Origin: Actinostola sp. cb2023
Taxonomy: Eukaryota > Cnidaria > Anthozoa > Actiniaria > Actinostolidae
Assembly: GCA_033675265.1 (NCBI GenBank)
Contig: JAUJYZ010000670.1
Location: forward strand, 1 to 64,000
Length of the DNA stretch: 64,000 nt
Direction of reading: 5' to 3'
Every line of letters starts with the position of its first letter. The first letter of the stretch is position 1. Made by a program: the position numbers and the translations under genes. Of this stretch, positions 21,315 to 30,389 are shown piece after piece. The notes beneath the pieces are model-generated. The model searched no databases and had not been told where the DNA came from. It saw only the letters and a program-made list of their open reading frames with translations.

Positions 21315-23199
21315 CTGCAATATAACAAAGTCTTGGATTATAGATCAAGTTACTACTACCCACTGCAATAGAACAAAGTCTTTGTTTATAGATCAAGTTA
21401 CTACTACCCACTGCAATATAACAAAGTCTTGGTTTATAGATCAAGTTACTACTACCCACTGCAATAGAACAAAGTCTTTGTTTATAGATCAGTTACTACT
21501 ACCCACTGCAATACAACAAAGTCTTTGTTTATAGATCAAGTTACTACTACCCACTGCAATAGAACAAAGTCTTTGTTTATAGATCAAGTTACTACTACCC
21601 ACTGCAATAGAACAAAGTCTTTGTTTATAGATCAAGTTACTACTACCCACTGCAATATAACAAAGTCTTGGTTTATAGATCAAGTTACTACTACCCACTG
21701 CAATAGAACAAAGTCTTTGTTTATAGATCAAGTTACTACTATCCACTGCAATACAACAAAGTCTTTGTTTATAGAACAAGTTACTACTACCCACTGCAAT
21801 AGAACAAAGTCTTTGTTTATAGATCAAGTTACTACTACCCACTGCAATAGGACAAAGTCTTTGTTTATAGATCAAGTTACTACTACCCACTGCAATAGAA
21901 CAAAGTCTTTGTTTATAGATCAAGTTACTACTACCCACTGCAATAGAACAAAGTCTTTGTTTATAGATCAGTTACTACTACCCACTGCAATACAACAAAG
22001 TCTTTGTTTATAGATCAAGTTACTACTACCCACTGCAATAGAACAAAGTCTTTGTTTATAGATCAAGTTACTACTACCCACTGCAATAGAACAAAGTCTT
22101 TGTTTATATATCAAGTTACTACTACCCACTGCAATAGAACATAGTCTTTGTTTATAGATCAAGTTACTACTACACACTGCAATAGAACAAAGTCTTTGTT
22201 TATAGATCAAGTTACTACTACCCACTGCAATAGAACAAAGTCTTTGTTTATAGATCAAGTTACTACTACCCACTGCAATAGAACATAGTCTTTGTTTATA
22301 GATCAAGTTACTACTACCCACTGCAATAGAACAAAGTCTTTGTTTATATATCAAGTTACTACTAGCTACCCACTGCAATATAACAAAGTCTTTGTTTATA
22401 GATCAAGTTACTACTACCCACTGCAATATAACAAAGTCTTTGTTTATAGATCAAGTTACTACTACCCACTGCAATAGAACAAAGTCTTTGTTTATAGATC
22501 AAGTTACTACTACCCACTGCAATAGAACAAAGTCTTTGTTTATTGATCAAGTTACTACTAACTACCCACTGCAATATAACAAAGTCTTTGTTTATAGATC
22601 AAGTTACTACTACCCACTGCAATATAACAAAGTCTTTGTTTATAGATCAAGTTACTACTACCCACTGCAATAGAACAAAGTCTTTGTTTATAGATCAAGT
22701 TACTACTATCCACTGCAATAGAACAAAGTATTTGTTTATAGAACAAGTTACTACTACCCACTGCAATAGAACAAAGTCTTTGTTTATAGATCAAGTTACT
22801 ACTACCCACTGCAATAGAACAAAGTCTTTGTTTATAGATCAAGTTACTACTACCAACTGCAATAGAAACAAAGTCTTTGTTTATAGATCAAGTTACTACT
22901 ACCCACTGCAATATAACAAAGTCTTTGTTTATAGATCAAGTTACTACTCCCCACTGCAATATAATAGAACAAAGTATTTGTTTATAGATTAAGTTACTAC
23001 TCCCCACTGCAATAGAACAAAGTCTTTGTTTATAGATCAAGTTACTACTACCCACTGCAATGGAACACAAAGTCTTTGTTTATAGATCTAGTTACTACTA
23101 TACCCACTGCAATAGAAAAAAGTATTTGTTTATAGATCAAGTTACTACTACCCACTGCAATAGAACAAAGTCTTTGTTTGTAGATCAAGTTACTACTAT
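21304..23199. repeat. 48-bp minisatellite made of duplicated 3' splice sites (about 39 units)
   Basis: The plus-strand unit contains TTACTACTACCCACTGCAAT and AGAACAAAGTCTTTG. On the gene (minus) strand each unit reads TAGTAAC, then about 20 bases, then TTTGTTCTATTGCAG, then TGGGTAGTAGTAAC. This is a branch-like site, a pyrimidine-rich tract, an AG and 14 bases matching the start of the astacin prodomain exon. A 48-bp unit keeps the frame, and both strands stay open (VTTTHCNRTKSLFIDQ / VGSSNLIYKQRLCSIA). Occasional 47-, 51- or 54-bp units shift the frame. The array is cut by the retroelement at 23200 and resumes at 30390. Confidence 0.95.
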
Positions 23200-23384
23200 T
23201 CTCACTGGCAAGATGGCCACGATTTGATCTCGCATTCCACGGGTAGGTGTTGTAAAGGCCGCTAACTCTCGGGATACACGCATCTACACCCCATGGGACC
23301 TGGGAAATGTTTATAACCGCCCTCGAAGTCGGTTCTGCACTCATTTCGCGAAGTTAAGCCGCCGCTTTAGAGCAGACTCGCTTC
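23200..23384 (+). repeat. Split direct repeat A1 (5' end of Ngaro-like element)
   Basis: Begins TCTCACTGGCAAGATGGCCA and ends GACTCGCTTC. Identical to A2. It probably contains the promoter/5' UTR of the element. Confidence 0.9.
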
Positions 23385-23424
23385 TCTCCGTGTTCGTCGT
23401 CGCCGAAGCTCTATAGATATCACT

Positions 23425-23660
23425 ATGTCCGCTCCCATTCAACCCGACCCGAATGCTCTGCAAAACTTCAGCAACAACCACCACAAGCACAAGTTCCACC
23501 GCCAGTTCCAGCACAAGCACAAGTTCCACCGCCAGTTCCAGCACAAGCACAAGTTCCACCGCCAGTTCCAGCACAACCTCCGCATGGACAAGTTCAAGCG
23601 CAACCTCAACCTGCTCAACAGCAAGTTCAACAAGCCGCGGCCCAGGCACCACAAAATGAG
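23425..23660 (+). CDS. YR retroelement leader exon (gag N-terminus), frameshifted
   Basis: The ATG at 23425 opens MSAPIQPDPNALQ. The plausible protein then continues one frame over as a Gln/Pro/Ala-rich tract (PQAQVPPPVPAQ, three 30-bp repeats at about 23490-23580, then QVQQAAAQAPQNE), ending exactly at a donor, GAG|GTATAT. Low-complexity Pro/Gln N-termini are common in Gag proteins. The frame change between ATG and the Pro-rich tract (about 23460-23475) looks like a one-base indel. It may be a mutation or an assembly error. The exon ends in phase 0, matching all three candidate downstream acceptors. Confidence 0.6.
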
Positions 23661-25246
23661 GTATATTTGCATGTTTTAGAATACATTCCCCTGTGCATGT
23701 GTTTTGGTTGAATTCGTACAGCTGTGTTAGTTTTATGCGGTACAGAGAACCTTTTGTTTTATTAGCCACATTTTTTCCGTTCGCACCTCTTCGGCCTGTC
23801 CCTCGTGGTTTATTCTTGTCATGATATATATATTATTCTAGTTTTGGTAAATTTATTTGGCCGTGTGTCGGCCACCAGAAAAGTGTTTGGTCGTGAGTTC
23901 GACTTGGTTTCGTTACATTTGTTTGGCCGGGTGTCGGCCCTCATGGAAGTGGTTGGTCGTGAGTTCGACCTTGTTTCGGCGTTTGGTCGTGTGACGACCC
24001 AAGCTACATTTGTTGGCCGTGTGTCGGCCCTTAGAAAGTGTTTGGTCGTGAGTTCGACTTTGTTTGGTCGTGTGGCGACCCAAGCTAAAGTTGGTTGGCC
24101 GTGTGGCGGTCCTGAGAAAGTGTTGGTCGTGAGTTCGACCTTGTTTGGTCGTGTGGCGACCCAAGCTAAAGTTGGTTGGCCGTGTGGCGGTCCTGAGAAA
24201 GTGTTGGTCGTGAGTTCGACCTTGTTTCGGCGTTCGGTCGTGTGACGATCCTAGCCAAATTTGTTTAGCCGTGCGTCGGCCTCTAGAAGAGTGTTTGGTC
24301 GTCTGGTCGACCCAGTTTCGGCGTTTGGTCGTGTGGCGACTCAAGAAAAATTTGATTGGCCGTGTGTCGGCCCTTAGAAAAGTGTTTGGTCGTGAGTTCG
24401 ACCTTGTTTGGTCGTGTGGCGACTCAAGCAAAATTTGATTGGCTGTGTGTCGGCCCTTAGAAAAGTGTTTGCTCGTAAGTTCGATCTTGTTTCGGCGTTT
24501 GGTCGTGTGGCGACCCTAGCTAGATTTGTTTCGCCGTCCGTCGGCCTTTAGAACAGTGTTTCGTCGTGTGTTCGACCTAGTCTCGGCGTTTGCTCGTGCT
24601 ACAACCCTAGCAAAATTTGTTTGGCCGTGTGTCGGCCCTTAGGCAAGTGTTTGGTCCTGTGCTCGACCTAGTTTCGGCGTTTGGTCGTGTGGCGACCCTA
24701 GCTAGATTTGTTTCGCCGTCCGTCGGCCTTTAGAAAAGTGTTTGGTCCTGTGTTCGACATAGTCTCGGCGTTTGGTCGTGTGGCGACCCAAGCTAAATTT
24801 GTTTGGCCGCGTGTCGGCCCCTAGAAAAGTGTTTGGTCGCTCGTTCGGCCTAGTTTCGGCGTTCGGTCGTGTGGCGACCCTCGCTAAATTTGTTCGGCCG
24901 GGTGTTTGGTCGTGAGCTCGACCTTCGACGATTATTTAACAAGGTATTTGTTCTACAAAGTGACGAGAAAGGCTAAAAGCAGGTACCAATCACGTGTCAG
25001 GGAAAATAAAATGGCCATTTGTAATTCACGAAAATGGAAAATGTTTTTAAAAACGAAAGCCTCTCACGGGAATCGGGGTACCCTAAATCACGTTCACGGA
25101 AGATTTATTCACGGAAGATAAAAACGGCCAGATATCATTTTTAATGATATAGACCTTTACTACCCTGTAAAGGATGCTCGTGTAGCTTTCAAATGTACTT
25201 TTGATCTGGCTTTGGACCTAAGTTTCCCTCATTTCATTTGTTATAG
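23661..25246 (+). other. First intron of the YR retroelement
   Basis: Runs from donor GTATAT to acceptor CATTTGTTATAG. It is filled almost wholly by a GGTCG-hairpin minisatellite. ORFs in it are shadows of the repeat. Confidence 0.6.
23850..24925. repeat. Hairpin minisatellite in the retroelement intron
   Basis: A composite unit of roughly 90 bp is built from three small inverted repeats: GGCCGTGTGTCGGCC, GGTCGTGAGTTCGACC and GGTCGTGTGGCGACC. They are spaced about 30 bp apart by AGAAAAGTGTTT, TTGTTTCGGCGTTT and AAGCTAAATTTGTTT. More than 30 five-base-pair hairpins occur in a row, with moderate divergence. Confidence 0.9.
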
Positions 25247-25753
25247 AACGATGGTGCAGATGGCTTGGCCGCGGTTAGAAAGCAACTAGGAGATTTGCAA
25301 CGCCTACAAGACGCATCCAACATCGACGCTTCACTGGCCTTCCTTCGCCAGCATTTAGCGAGACCTCCGGGGATCTTCGACCCTTATGCGGCAATGGCCG
25401 CCCTGGAGCAACTTGTGGATGCAGCGAGGGAGAAAGGGGATGAAAGGGCCTCTCGCTTCAACGTTGTTCTTAAGCAGTCAAGGCCCCTCATTAATAACCC
25501 AACCCTTCAGCAGATACTCCTGAAGCTCGTGGGCAGCAAGGATGAAGTTGACGTTGCCAAGGAAATTCAGAAAGCACTGAAGCAAGCCCCTCGTTCCGAA
25601 TCGAGGCCAACCCCCTACCGACCGGCCGATAGACGCCGATCGCCACCAGTATGCTTCAATTGTGGGAGGCGTGGGCACATGGCGCGCTCATGCTGGAGTG
25701 CGCCTGACCAGAACAGGAGGGGCGCCAATCGTAATGCCCCCTTCTCTGGCTGA
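25247..25753 (+). CDS. YR retroelement gag, second exon with CCHC zinc knuckle
   Basis: The exon opens at acceptor TTTGTTATAG in phase 0 with NDGADGLAAVRKQLGDLQ. There is no ATG near the start, so splicing from the leader exon is the likely route. A helical stretch (FLRQHLARPPGIFDPYAA, then LEQLVDAAREKGDERAS) is followed by a basic tail and one zinc knuckle, CFNCGRRGHMARSC, of exact CX2CX4HX4C form. It ends at TGA (25751). It is the nucleocapsid-like part of Gag, expected to bind element RNA. Confidence 0.8.
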   Translation, partial: NDGADGLAAVRKQLGDLQRLQDASNIDASLAFLRQHLARPPGIFDPYAAMAALEQLVDAAREKGDERASRFNVVLKQSRPLINNPTLQQILLKLVGSKDEVDVAKEIQKALKQAPRSESRPTPYRPADRRRSPPVCFNCGRRGHMARSCWSAPDQNRRGANRNAPFSG

Positions 25754-26027
25754 GACTGTTCCATTTTTTCCCCCCTAATTTTCCTGTTTGCATTGTTTGC
25801 CATTAAAGTTTGGTTTAAGAGTCATGTGTGTCTGTTCTTTTAGCTTTGTAATAACACTTCCTACCCGGCCGTACCAGAAGGGTATTCTAAATACGCCCTA
25901 TAACCTGTCCTCGGACGGGTTCCTGGTCCGGCCTGGCTAGTGGGTGCTCCCTCTCCTTTTCTTAGTTCGTTTTAGTTTGAGTCCTTTCATTACGGGCTTT
26001 TTTGTAATTTGTTATCTCCTTCCCCAG

Positions 26028-28205
26028 ACTTTCGGAACAATTGTGGCCCGTTACCGTTCACATCCTAATGCAGAAGTTGTCTGTGACTGGGAGGGAAACC
26101 CTACTAGCTGGGCCGGACCACTCCCGTCCGTTGAAATGGTCTCTCGTGGCAAATCATGGGCTTCTCCCGCTTTACTTAAGTTCCGGGACCCCGAGAGCTT
26201 TGTTGCCGGTAATATCCACAGTTATCGATCAACTTGGGAATGCATTGCCAATCTGCCGGGCAATACCAATCCACATGTACTCGGTTGGATCTCGGAGGGG
26301 ATCGATATCCAAGAGTTCGTTAATCACTTTAGCGGAAATTTTCAAGGGCGAAGGTATGACTCTGACTTTCCTCCACGAGCTTCATTTCCCAATTCCAAGT
26401 CCTGCGACAACTTTGCGAAATTTATTTCTGAAACCATTCTGGGAAGAGTCAGAAACGGTTCTCTCATAATTTGGGGTGAAGTCGGTGAAGTCGAGCCTCC
26501 ACACCTGGTCATGCCAATTACTATTGAACCCAACAAACCTCGAATGTGCCACGACGAACGTCTTTTGAACTGTTGGATAAAAGACTGCCCTTTTTCTTTA
26601 GATTACATTACTGACCTTCCCCGTTACGTCGGTCTCGACCACTTTCAGACCACGTTTGATGACAAAAGTGGCTATGATCATGTGCGTCTCCATCCCGCCA
26701 GCCGCAAGTATTTTGGCTTAGAATGGAGCGGCTGGTACTTTGTATACTCTACTCTGCCATTTGGATGGAAGGCAAGTGCTTACATCTACAACTCCATAGG
26801 TCTGGTCGCTACTAGCTTCATCCGTTCTCTAGGGGTTCCTTGTTCTCAGTACATTGATGACAGACACGTTGGTCAGCTTCGCCTTCCACAAAACTCCACC
26901 TGCCGCTTTTCCGGTTACCAATTAGCCGAGATGGCGTCCTTTATCGCATGCTCAGTTCTCTTATCCCTGGGATATTTTATTGGGCTTAAGAAGAGTGTAC
27001 TAGTGCCTCAAACAGTGATCCGCTTCCTGGGTTACCTGTGCAACTCCCATAAACAAGCCTTCATCCTCCCAGAAGACAAACGCCTCAAGTTTTCCACGCT
27101 TCGAGAATCCATCCTTGAAAATAAAAGCGTCTCATTGAAGAACCTTCAAAAGTTCACTGGCAAAACGACATCATTCGCTCTCCTGGTACCTGCCGCAAAG
27201 CTCTTTTCTAACAACGCCTACCAGGCCATCTCTCGCGCCCAAAAATCTTCCTCGACATCAATACGACTATCAGATCCCCTTAGAAACGAAATCCTCCATT
27301 GGAGATTTTTGGACTCTTGGTCAGGTTTCCTTCCATGGAAAGAGGAAAAGCATGTATGCGTTTCAGTCCATTCCGACGCATCTAACACAGGCTGGGGGGG
27401 TGTGCTGAGCAGCCCTGGACAACCCACCCAAGAAATCCGTGGTTATTGGGACGAAGAATCACGCCGTTTTCCCATTGCAGTCAAGGAAGCCAAAGCCCTT
27501 CTTGCTACGCTGCAGTCTTTACTTCAGGGTGTGTACAATGTCCGCCTAGACGTGTTTGTCGATAATAAAGTTGTAGTTGACAGTTGGAACCGCCAAACTT
27601 CTAAATCGCCATCTATCACGGGTGTGATGAAGGATTTGTTCGCCTTCTCCACGAAACATAATATCTCCCTTTCAGTGCAATTCGTTCCTTCCAAGCTCAA
27701 CATCGCTGACTCCCTTTCCCGTACAGTCTCCGACCTTGATTGTACTCTATCTCCAACAGCTTGGCGCACGATTGAATCCGCATTTGGCCCGCACTCTATC
27801 GACCTGATGGCTCTGCCAGACAACGTTCGTTGTAATGCTGCTGGACGTCCTCTGCGTTTCCTCTCGCCATTCCCTTGCGCTGGTTCGTCAGGAGTCAACG
27901 TTTTCGCACAGCCAATACCAGTCGGCGAAAACGCTTACCTCTTCCCACCGTTTACTCTCATTGGCCCTCTCCTTAAACATCTTCAGACTCAAGGTTGCCC
28001 GTTTTCCATGGTCGTACCTGACTTATCCCCAAGGCGGTATTGGTGGCCCTTGCTGACTCGCTCTGCCTCTTCGTGTTTCAAGCTGGGAGTCAAGGGAGAT
28101 CCCAGGGTCCTCCTCTTCCCATCCAAGGCCAGCAACGTCTGCTGGGAACCGCGTCCCTTACCGTGGGATCTATGGGTATTTCGCATCCCTAATTATGATG
28201 TGTAA
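26028..28205 (+). CDS. YR retroelement pol: reverse transcriptase and RNase H
   Basis: The frame is open from 25944 without an ATG. Its first 28 codons read like a pyrimidine-rich intron end, and a strong acceptor (TTATCTCCTTCCCCAG) at 26012-26027 would start it in phase 0 at TFGTIVARYRSH. The RT shows KPRMCHDERLLNCWI, TTFDDKSGYDHVRLHP, TLPFGWKASAYIYNS and the catalytic QYIDD (about 26847-26861). RNase H follows with VHSDASNTGWGG, EAKALLATLQ, DVFVDNKVVVDSW and KLNIADSLSR. The tail (IDLMALPDNV..., VVPDLSPRRYWWP) is the DIRS/Ngaro-type C-terminal region. About 725 residues, fully open, stop TAA at 28203. This part looks functional. Confidence 0.9.
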   Translation, partial: TFGTIVARYRSHPNAEVVCDWEGNPTSWAGPLPSVEMVSRGKSWASPALLKFRDPESFVAGNIHSYRSTWECIANLPGNTNPHVLGWISEGIDIQEFVNHFSGNFQGRRYDSDFPPRASFPNSKSCDNFAKFISETILGRVRNGSLIIWGEVGEVEPPHLVMPITIEPNKPRMCHDERLLNCWIKDCPFSLDYITDLPRYVGLDHFQTTFDDKSGYDHVRLHPASRKYFGLEWSGWYFVYSTLPFGWKASAYIYNSIGLVATSFIRSLGVPCSQYIDDRHVGQLRLPQNSTCRFSGYQLAEMASFIACSVLLSLGYFIGLKKSVLVPQTVIRFLGYLCNSHKQAFILPEDKRLKFSTLRESILENKSVSLKNLQKFTGKTTSFALLVPAAKLFSNNAYQAISRAQKSSSTSIRLSDPLRNEILHWRFLDSWSGFLPWKEEKHVCVSVHSDASNTGWGGVLSSPGQPTQEIRGYWDEESRRFPIAVKEAKALLATLQSLLQGVYNVRLDVFVDNKVVVDSWNRQTSKSPSITGVMKDLFAFSTKHNISLSVQFVPSKLNIADSLSRTVSDLDCTLSPTAWRTIESAFGPHSIDLMALPDNVRCNAAGRPLRFLSPFPCAGSSGVNVFAQPIPVGENAYLFPPFTLIGPLLKHLQTQGCPFSMVVPDLSPRRYWWPLLTRSASSCFKLGVKGDPRVLLFPSKASNVCWEPRPLPWDLWVFRIPNYDV

Positions 28206-28508
28206 ATTCCGATCTGATTGCTATTGAATAAAACACTCCAGGCACAATGCTTAGTATATTTTCTTTTTAAGTATGATCATAGGCGTAGAATTAGCGCATA
28301 CGATATTCAAAGGGCATCAATTTGGGGTTTCTAGGGCGTGCAGGATCGTAGGACTCACCCGCTTGTGTAAGCATAATTTTGAAATTCTAGTGTCATTAGA
28401 AACACTTTATGTCCCCATAAAAAGGTACAACCTTTAAGCAATTTTACTACACATGTACATAGTATATTCCATTTATCTTTTTACAACCTTTTGGCCTCTT
28501 TTTCGCAG
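28206..28508 (+). other. Intergenic/intron end between pol and recombinase
   Basis: Non-coding, with AT-rich sequence ending in TTTTGGCCTCTTTTTCGCAG, a very strong 3' splice site immediately before the recombinase frame. Confidence 0.6.
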
Positions 28509-29859
28509 CCCCTACCCCAAGTTCCGAGATTATGGGTGCCCGCTGTCCAGTGCCCCCTTTGCGCTTACCCTAACGACGCCAGTTTCCTATTTTGTCAACG
28601 ATGCGGCTACGCCAGGAAGCCTCTTGGGGAAGACAGCGCTCTTTCGAAGCTTCCCCTCAATCTCCCAGAGATTGAGTCGCGTTTGGATGATCTTCGAGCA
28701 GTCAACCAAGGCAAACCGTACCAAAAACAAAAATCTAAACTTCACAAAGATATAGAGTGTTTCCTGTTCTCTTTGCCAACTCCCAAACCTTTATCCAGCG
28801 CTACTCCCAATGACATCATACGTTTTTTAGTTTGGAAGGACCGCTCTGGCAAAACCAAAATTCACGTCCCATCCTGTCCATGGTTTGGCTCTAGAAGTCC
28901 CGATCAGTGTCTATGCCCAGCCAGGCTAGCCGCCGGGACCGTCGACAGTGTAATTGGGAAATTGAGATCGCTTTTCGCCGATCTGGGGCGAGGGGGCGAA
29001 TGGAATGACCTTTTGGGAATGGGCAACCCCGCATCACATAAAACCGTGAAGCAATATCTGAAGTCTATTCAAGAGGAACAAGCTATTGCTAGAGTTTCTC
29101 CAAAAACAAGCGATCCCTCTTTTCCTTGACAAACTTTCAAAATTGTGCTCGTACTTAAGGGGCAAGGTTTTCCATAAGGACAGCTCCCCCATCCAGCGTT
29201 TCCTCTATGCAAGGGACTTGTCCTTTTTCTGCCTCGACTTCTATGCGGGAGACAGGGCCTCGGATTTGGGCAGGGTATACACAAAGGAGATCCTGACTTC
29301 GAATGAAGGTAACTGTTTTCTCTTTCGTCATACGTTTGGCAAAACATTGAGAGGCAAAGACACCAACATTTTTAAGATCAAAAAGTGCGACGATGATCAA
29401 ATTTGTCCTGTTAGCAACGTCAAGCTTTATATCAGTCTGTGCGACCTTATGGCCATCAACCTCAGAGATGGGTATCTTTTTCGAGTAACGGACAAGAAAG
29501 GACTTGTAACGAACTCTCCTTTCGTTGGCTCAGCCGTTGCCAACCGCTTAACCCTCCATTTAAAAACTCTGGATCTCTACCAGGGGGAAACCGCACACAG
29601 CTTCCGCAGCGGCTGCGCTATCACCCTTTCGCTCCTTGGTGTGTCACCAGGGGACATTGCCAGACACATTGGATGGAAATCTCTCGATACAGCGGAATAT
29701 TATTCCCAATGCAGCAAAGTCATGGACCCGGGTCGTGCAGCCGCAGCCCTATCTCACGCCGCTGCGTCAGTTGAAGAGACTCCCCCCGTAGCCTCTTCCT
29801 TACCTCAATCTTTCCAAGCCAATAATGAACTTCGTAATTGGTCAGTCGCCTTCCCATAA
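28509..29859 (+). CDS. YR retroelement tyrosine recombinase, one frameshift
   Basis: The exon opens in phase 0 after CTCTTTTTCGCAG with PLPQVPRLWVPAVQC. It then has a small zinc ribbon, CPLCAYPNDASFLFCQRC (CX2C...CX2C), and a core-binding region. The frame breaks near 29100-29107 at a run of five A (CCAAAAACAAG). The downstream frame carries the catalytic set: Arg I in YAGDRASDLG, HxxR as AHSFRSG, the second His in RHIGWKSLD and the nucleophile Tyr in TAEYYSQ. This enzyme integrates the circular cDNA without target duplication. The single-base offset in an A run could be a mutation, a programmed +1 shift or a sequencing error. Confidence 0.88.
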
Positions 29860-29914
29860 ATTCTCGTGCCTTAAGGGGTTATAAGAATTTTTTGAGTTAT
29901 GGAGAGGAAAGCTC

Positions 29915-29920
29915 AATAAA
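29915..29920 (+). promoter_or_regulatory. Polyadenylation signal of the YR retroelement
   Basis: AATAAA, 55 bases past the recombinase stop, followed by GT-rich TCTGTTGTGATT and TATGTTTTGTG. Confidence 0.6.
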
Positions 29921-29981
29921 CATCTGTTGTGATTCCATAGTGTATGTTTTGTGACAGTAACTAGCGTTGGGGGCCGTAGGT

Positions 29982-30060
29982 AAATCGCGTTCCCCATATC
30001 TTAACTACTACCTAACCGGAACAATGAGTGGTAAGTTTGTCAGTGAGAAGCGGTTACTAT
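29982..30060 (+). repeat. Split direct repeat B1
   Basis: 79 bp from AAATCGCGTTCCCC to GAAGCGGTTACTAT, identical to B2. It abuts A2 directly, which is the circle-junction sequence expected of Ngaro-type elements. Confidence 0.9.
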
Positions 30061-30245
30061 TCTCACTGGCAAGATGGCCACGATTTGATCTCGCATTCCA
30101 CGGGTAGGTGTTGTAAAGGCCGCTAACTCTCGGGATACACGCATCTACACCCCATGGGACCTGGGAAATGTTTATAACCGCCCTCGAAGTCGGTTCTGCA
30201 CTCATTTCGCGAAGTTAAGCCGCCGCTTTAGAGCAGACTCGCTTC
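30061..30245 (+). repeat. Split direct repeat A2
   Basis: 185 bp, identical to A1 (23200-23384). Followed by 65 bp of unique sequence (30246-30310). Confidence 0.9.
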
Positions 30246-30310
30246 GACCCTCCCTCCTCCCCTTCGGCGACGATTGCATATCCTATCCCTTCACTGCTCA
30301 TTGCCTCCGG

Positions 30311-30389
30311 AAATCGCGTTCCCCATATCTTAACTACTACCTAACCGGAACAATGAGTGGTAAGTTTGTCAGTGAGAAGCGGTTACTAT
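30311..30389 (+). repeat. Split direct repeat B2 (3' end of element)
   Basis: Identical to B1. It ends at GGTTACTAT, after which the 48-bp array resumes with CCACTGCAATAG. Confidence 0.9.

Larger units (their letters stand above)
23200..30389 (+). mobile_element. Ngaro-like tyrosine-recombinase retrotransposon, full length
   Basis: The 7,190-bp element has split direct repeats A1 (23200-23384) ... B1 (29982-30060) - A2 (30061-30245) - B2 (30311-30389). A1 equals A2 over 185 bp and B1 equals B2 over 79 bp, as far as I can compare by eye. The gene order is gag with zinc knuckle, RT/RNase H, tyrosine recombinase, the order and repeat plan of Ngaro elements in the DIRS order. It sits inside the 48-bp minisatellite with no target duplication. 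The junctions share TACTAT (23194-23199 and 30384-30389) with the target, as expected if a circular intermediate recombined into it. Identical repeats imply a recent insertion. Frameshifts in gag exon 1 and the recombinase suggest this copy may not be autonomous. Confidence 0.9.

Noticed and set aside
21130..23000. Long ORFs on both strands reading VTTTHCNRTKSLFIDQ and VGSSNLIYKQRLCSIA
   Set aside because: They are translations of a 48-bp tandem repeat, open because 48 is divisible by three. Only the units next to the astacin exon are discussed as possibly spliced in.
23913..24431. 172-codon minus-strand ORF
   Set aside because: Lies wholly in the GGTCG hairpin minisatellite of the retroelement intron.
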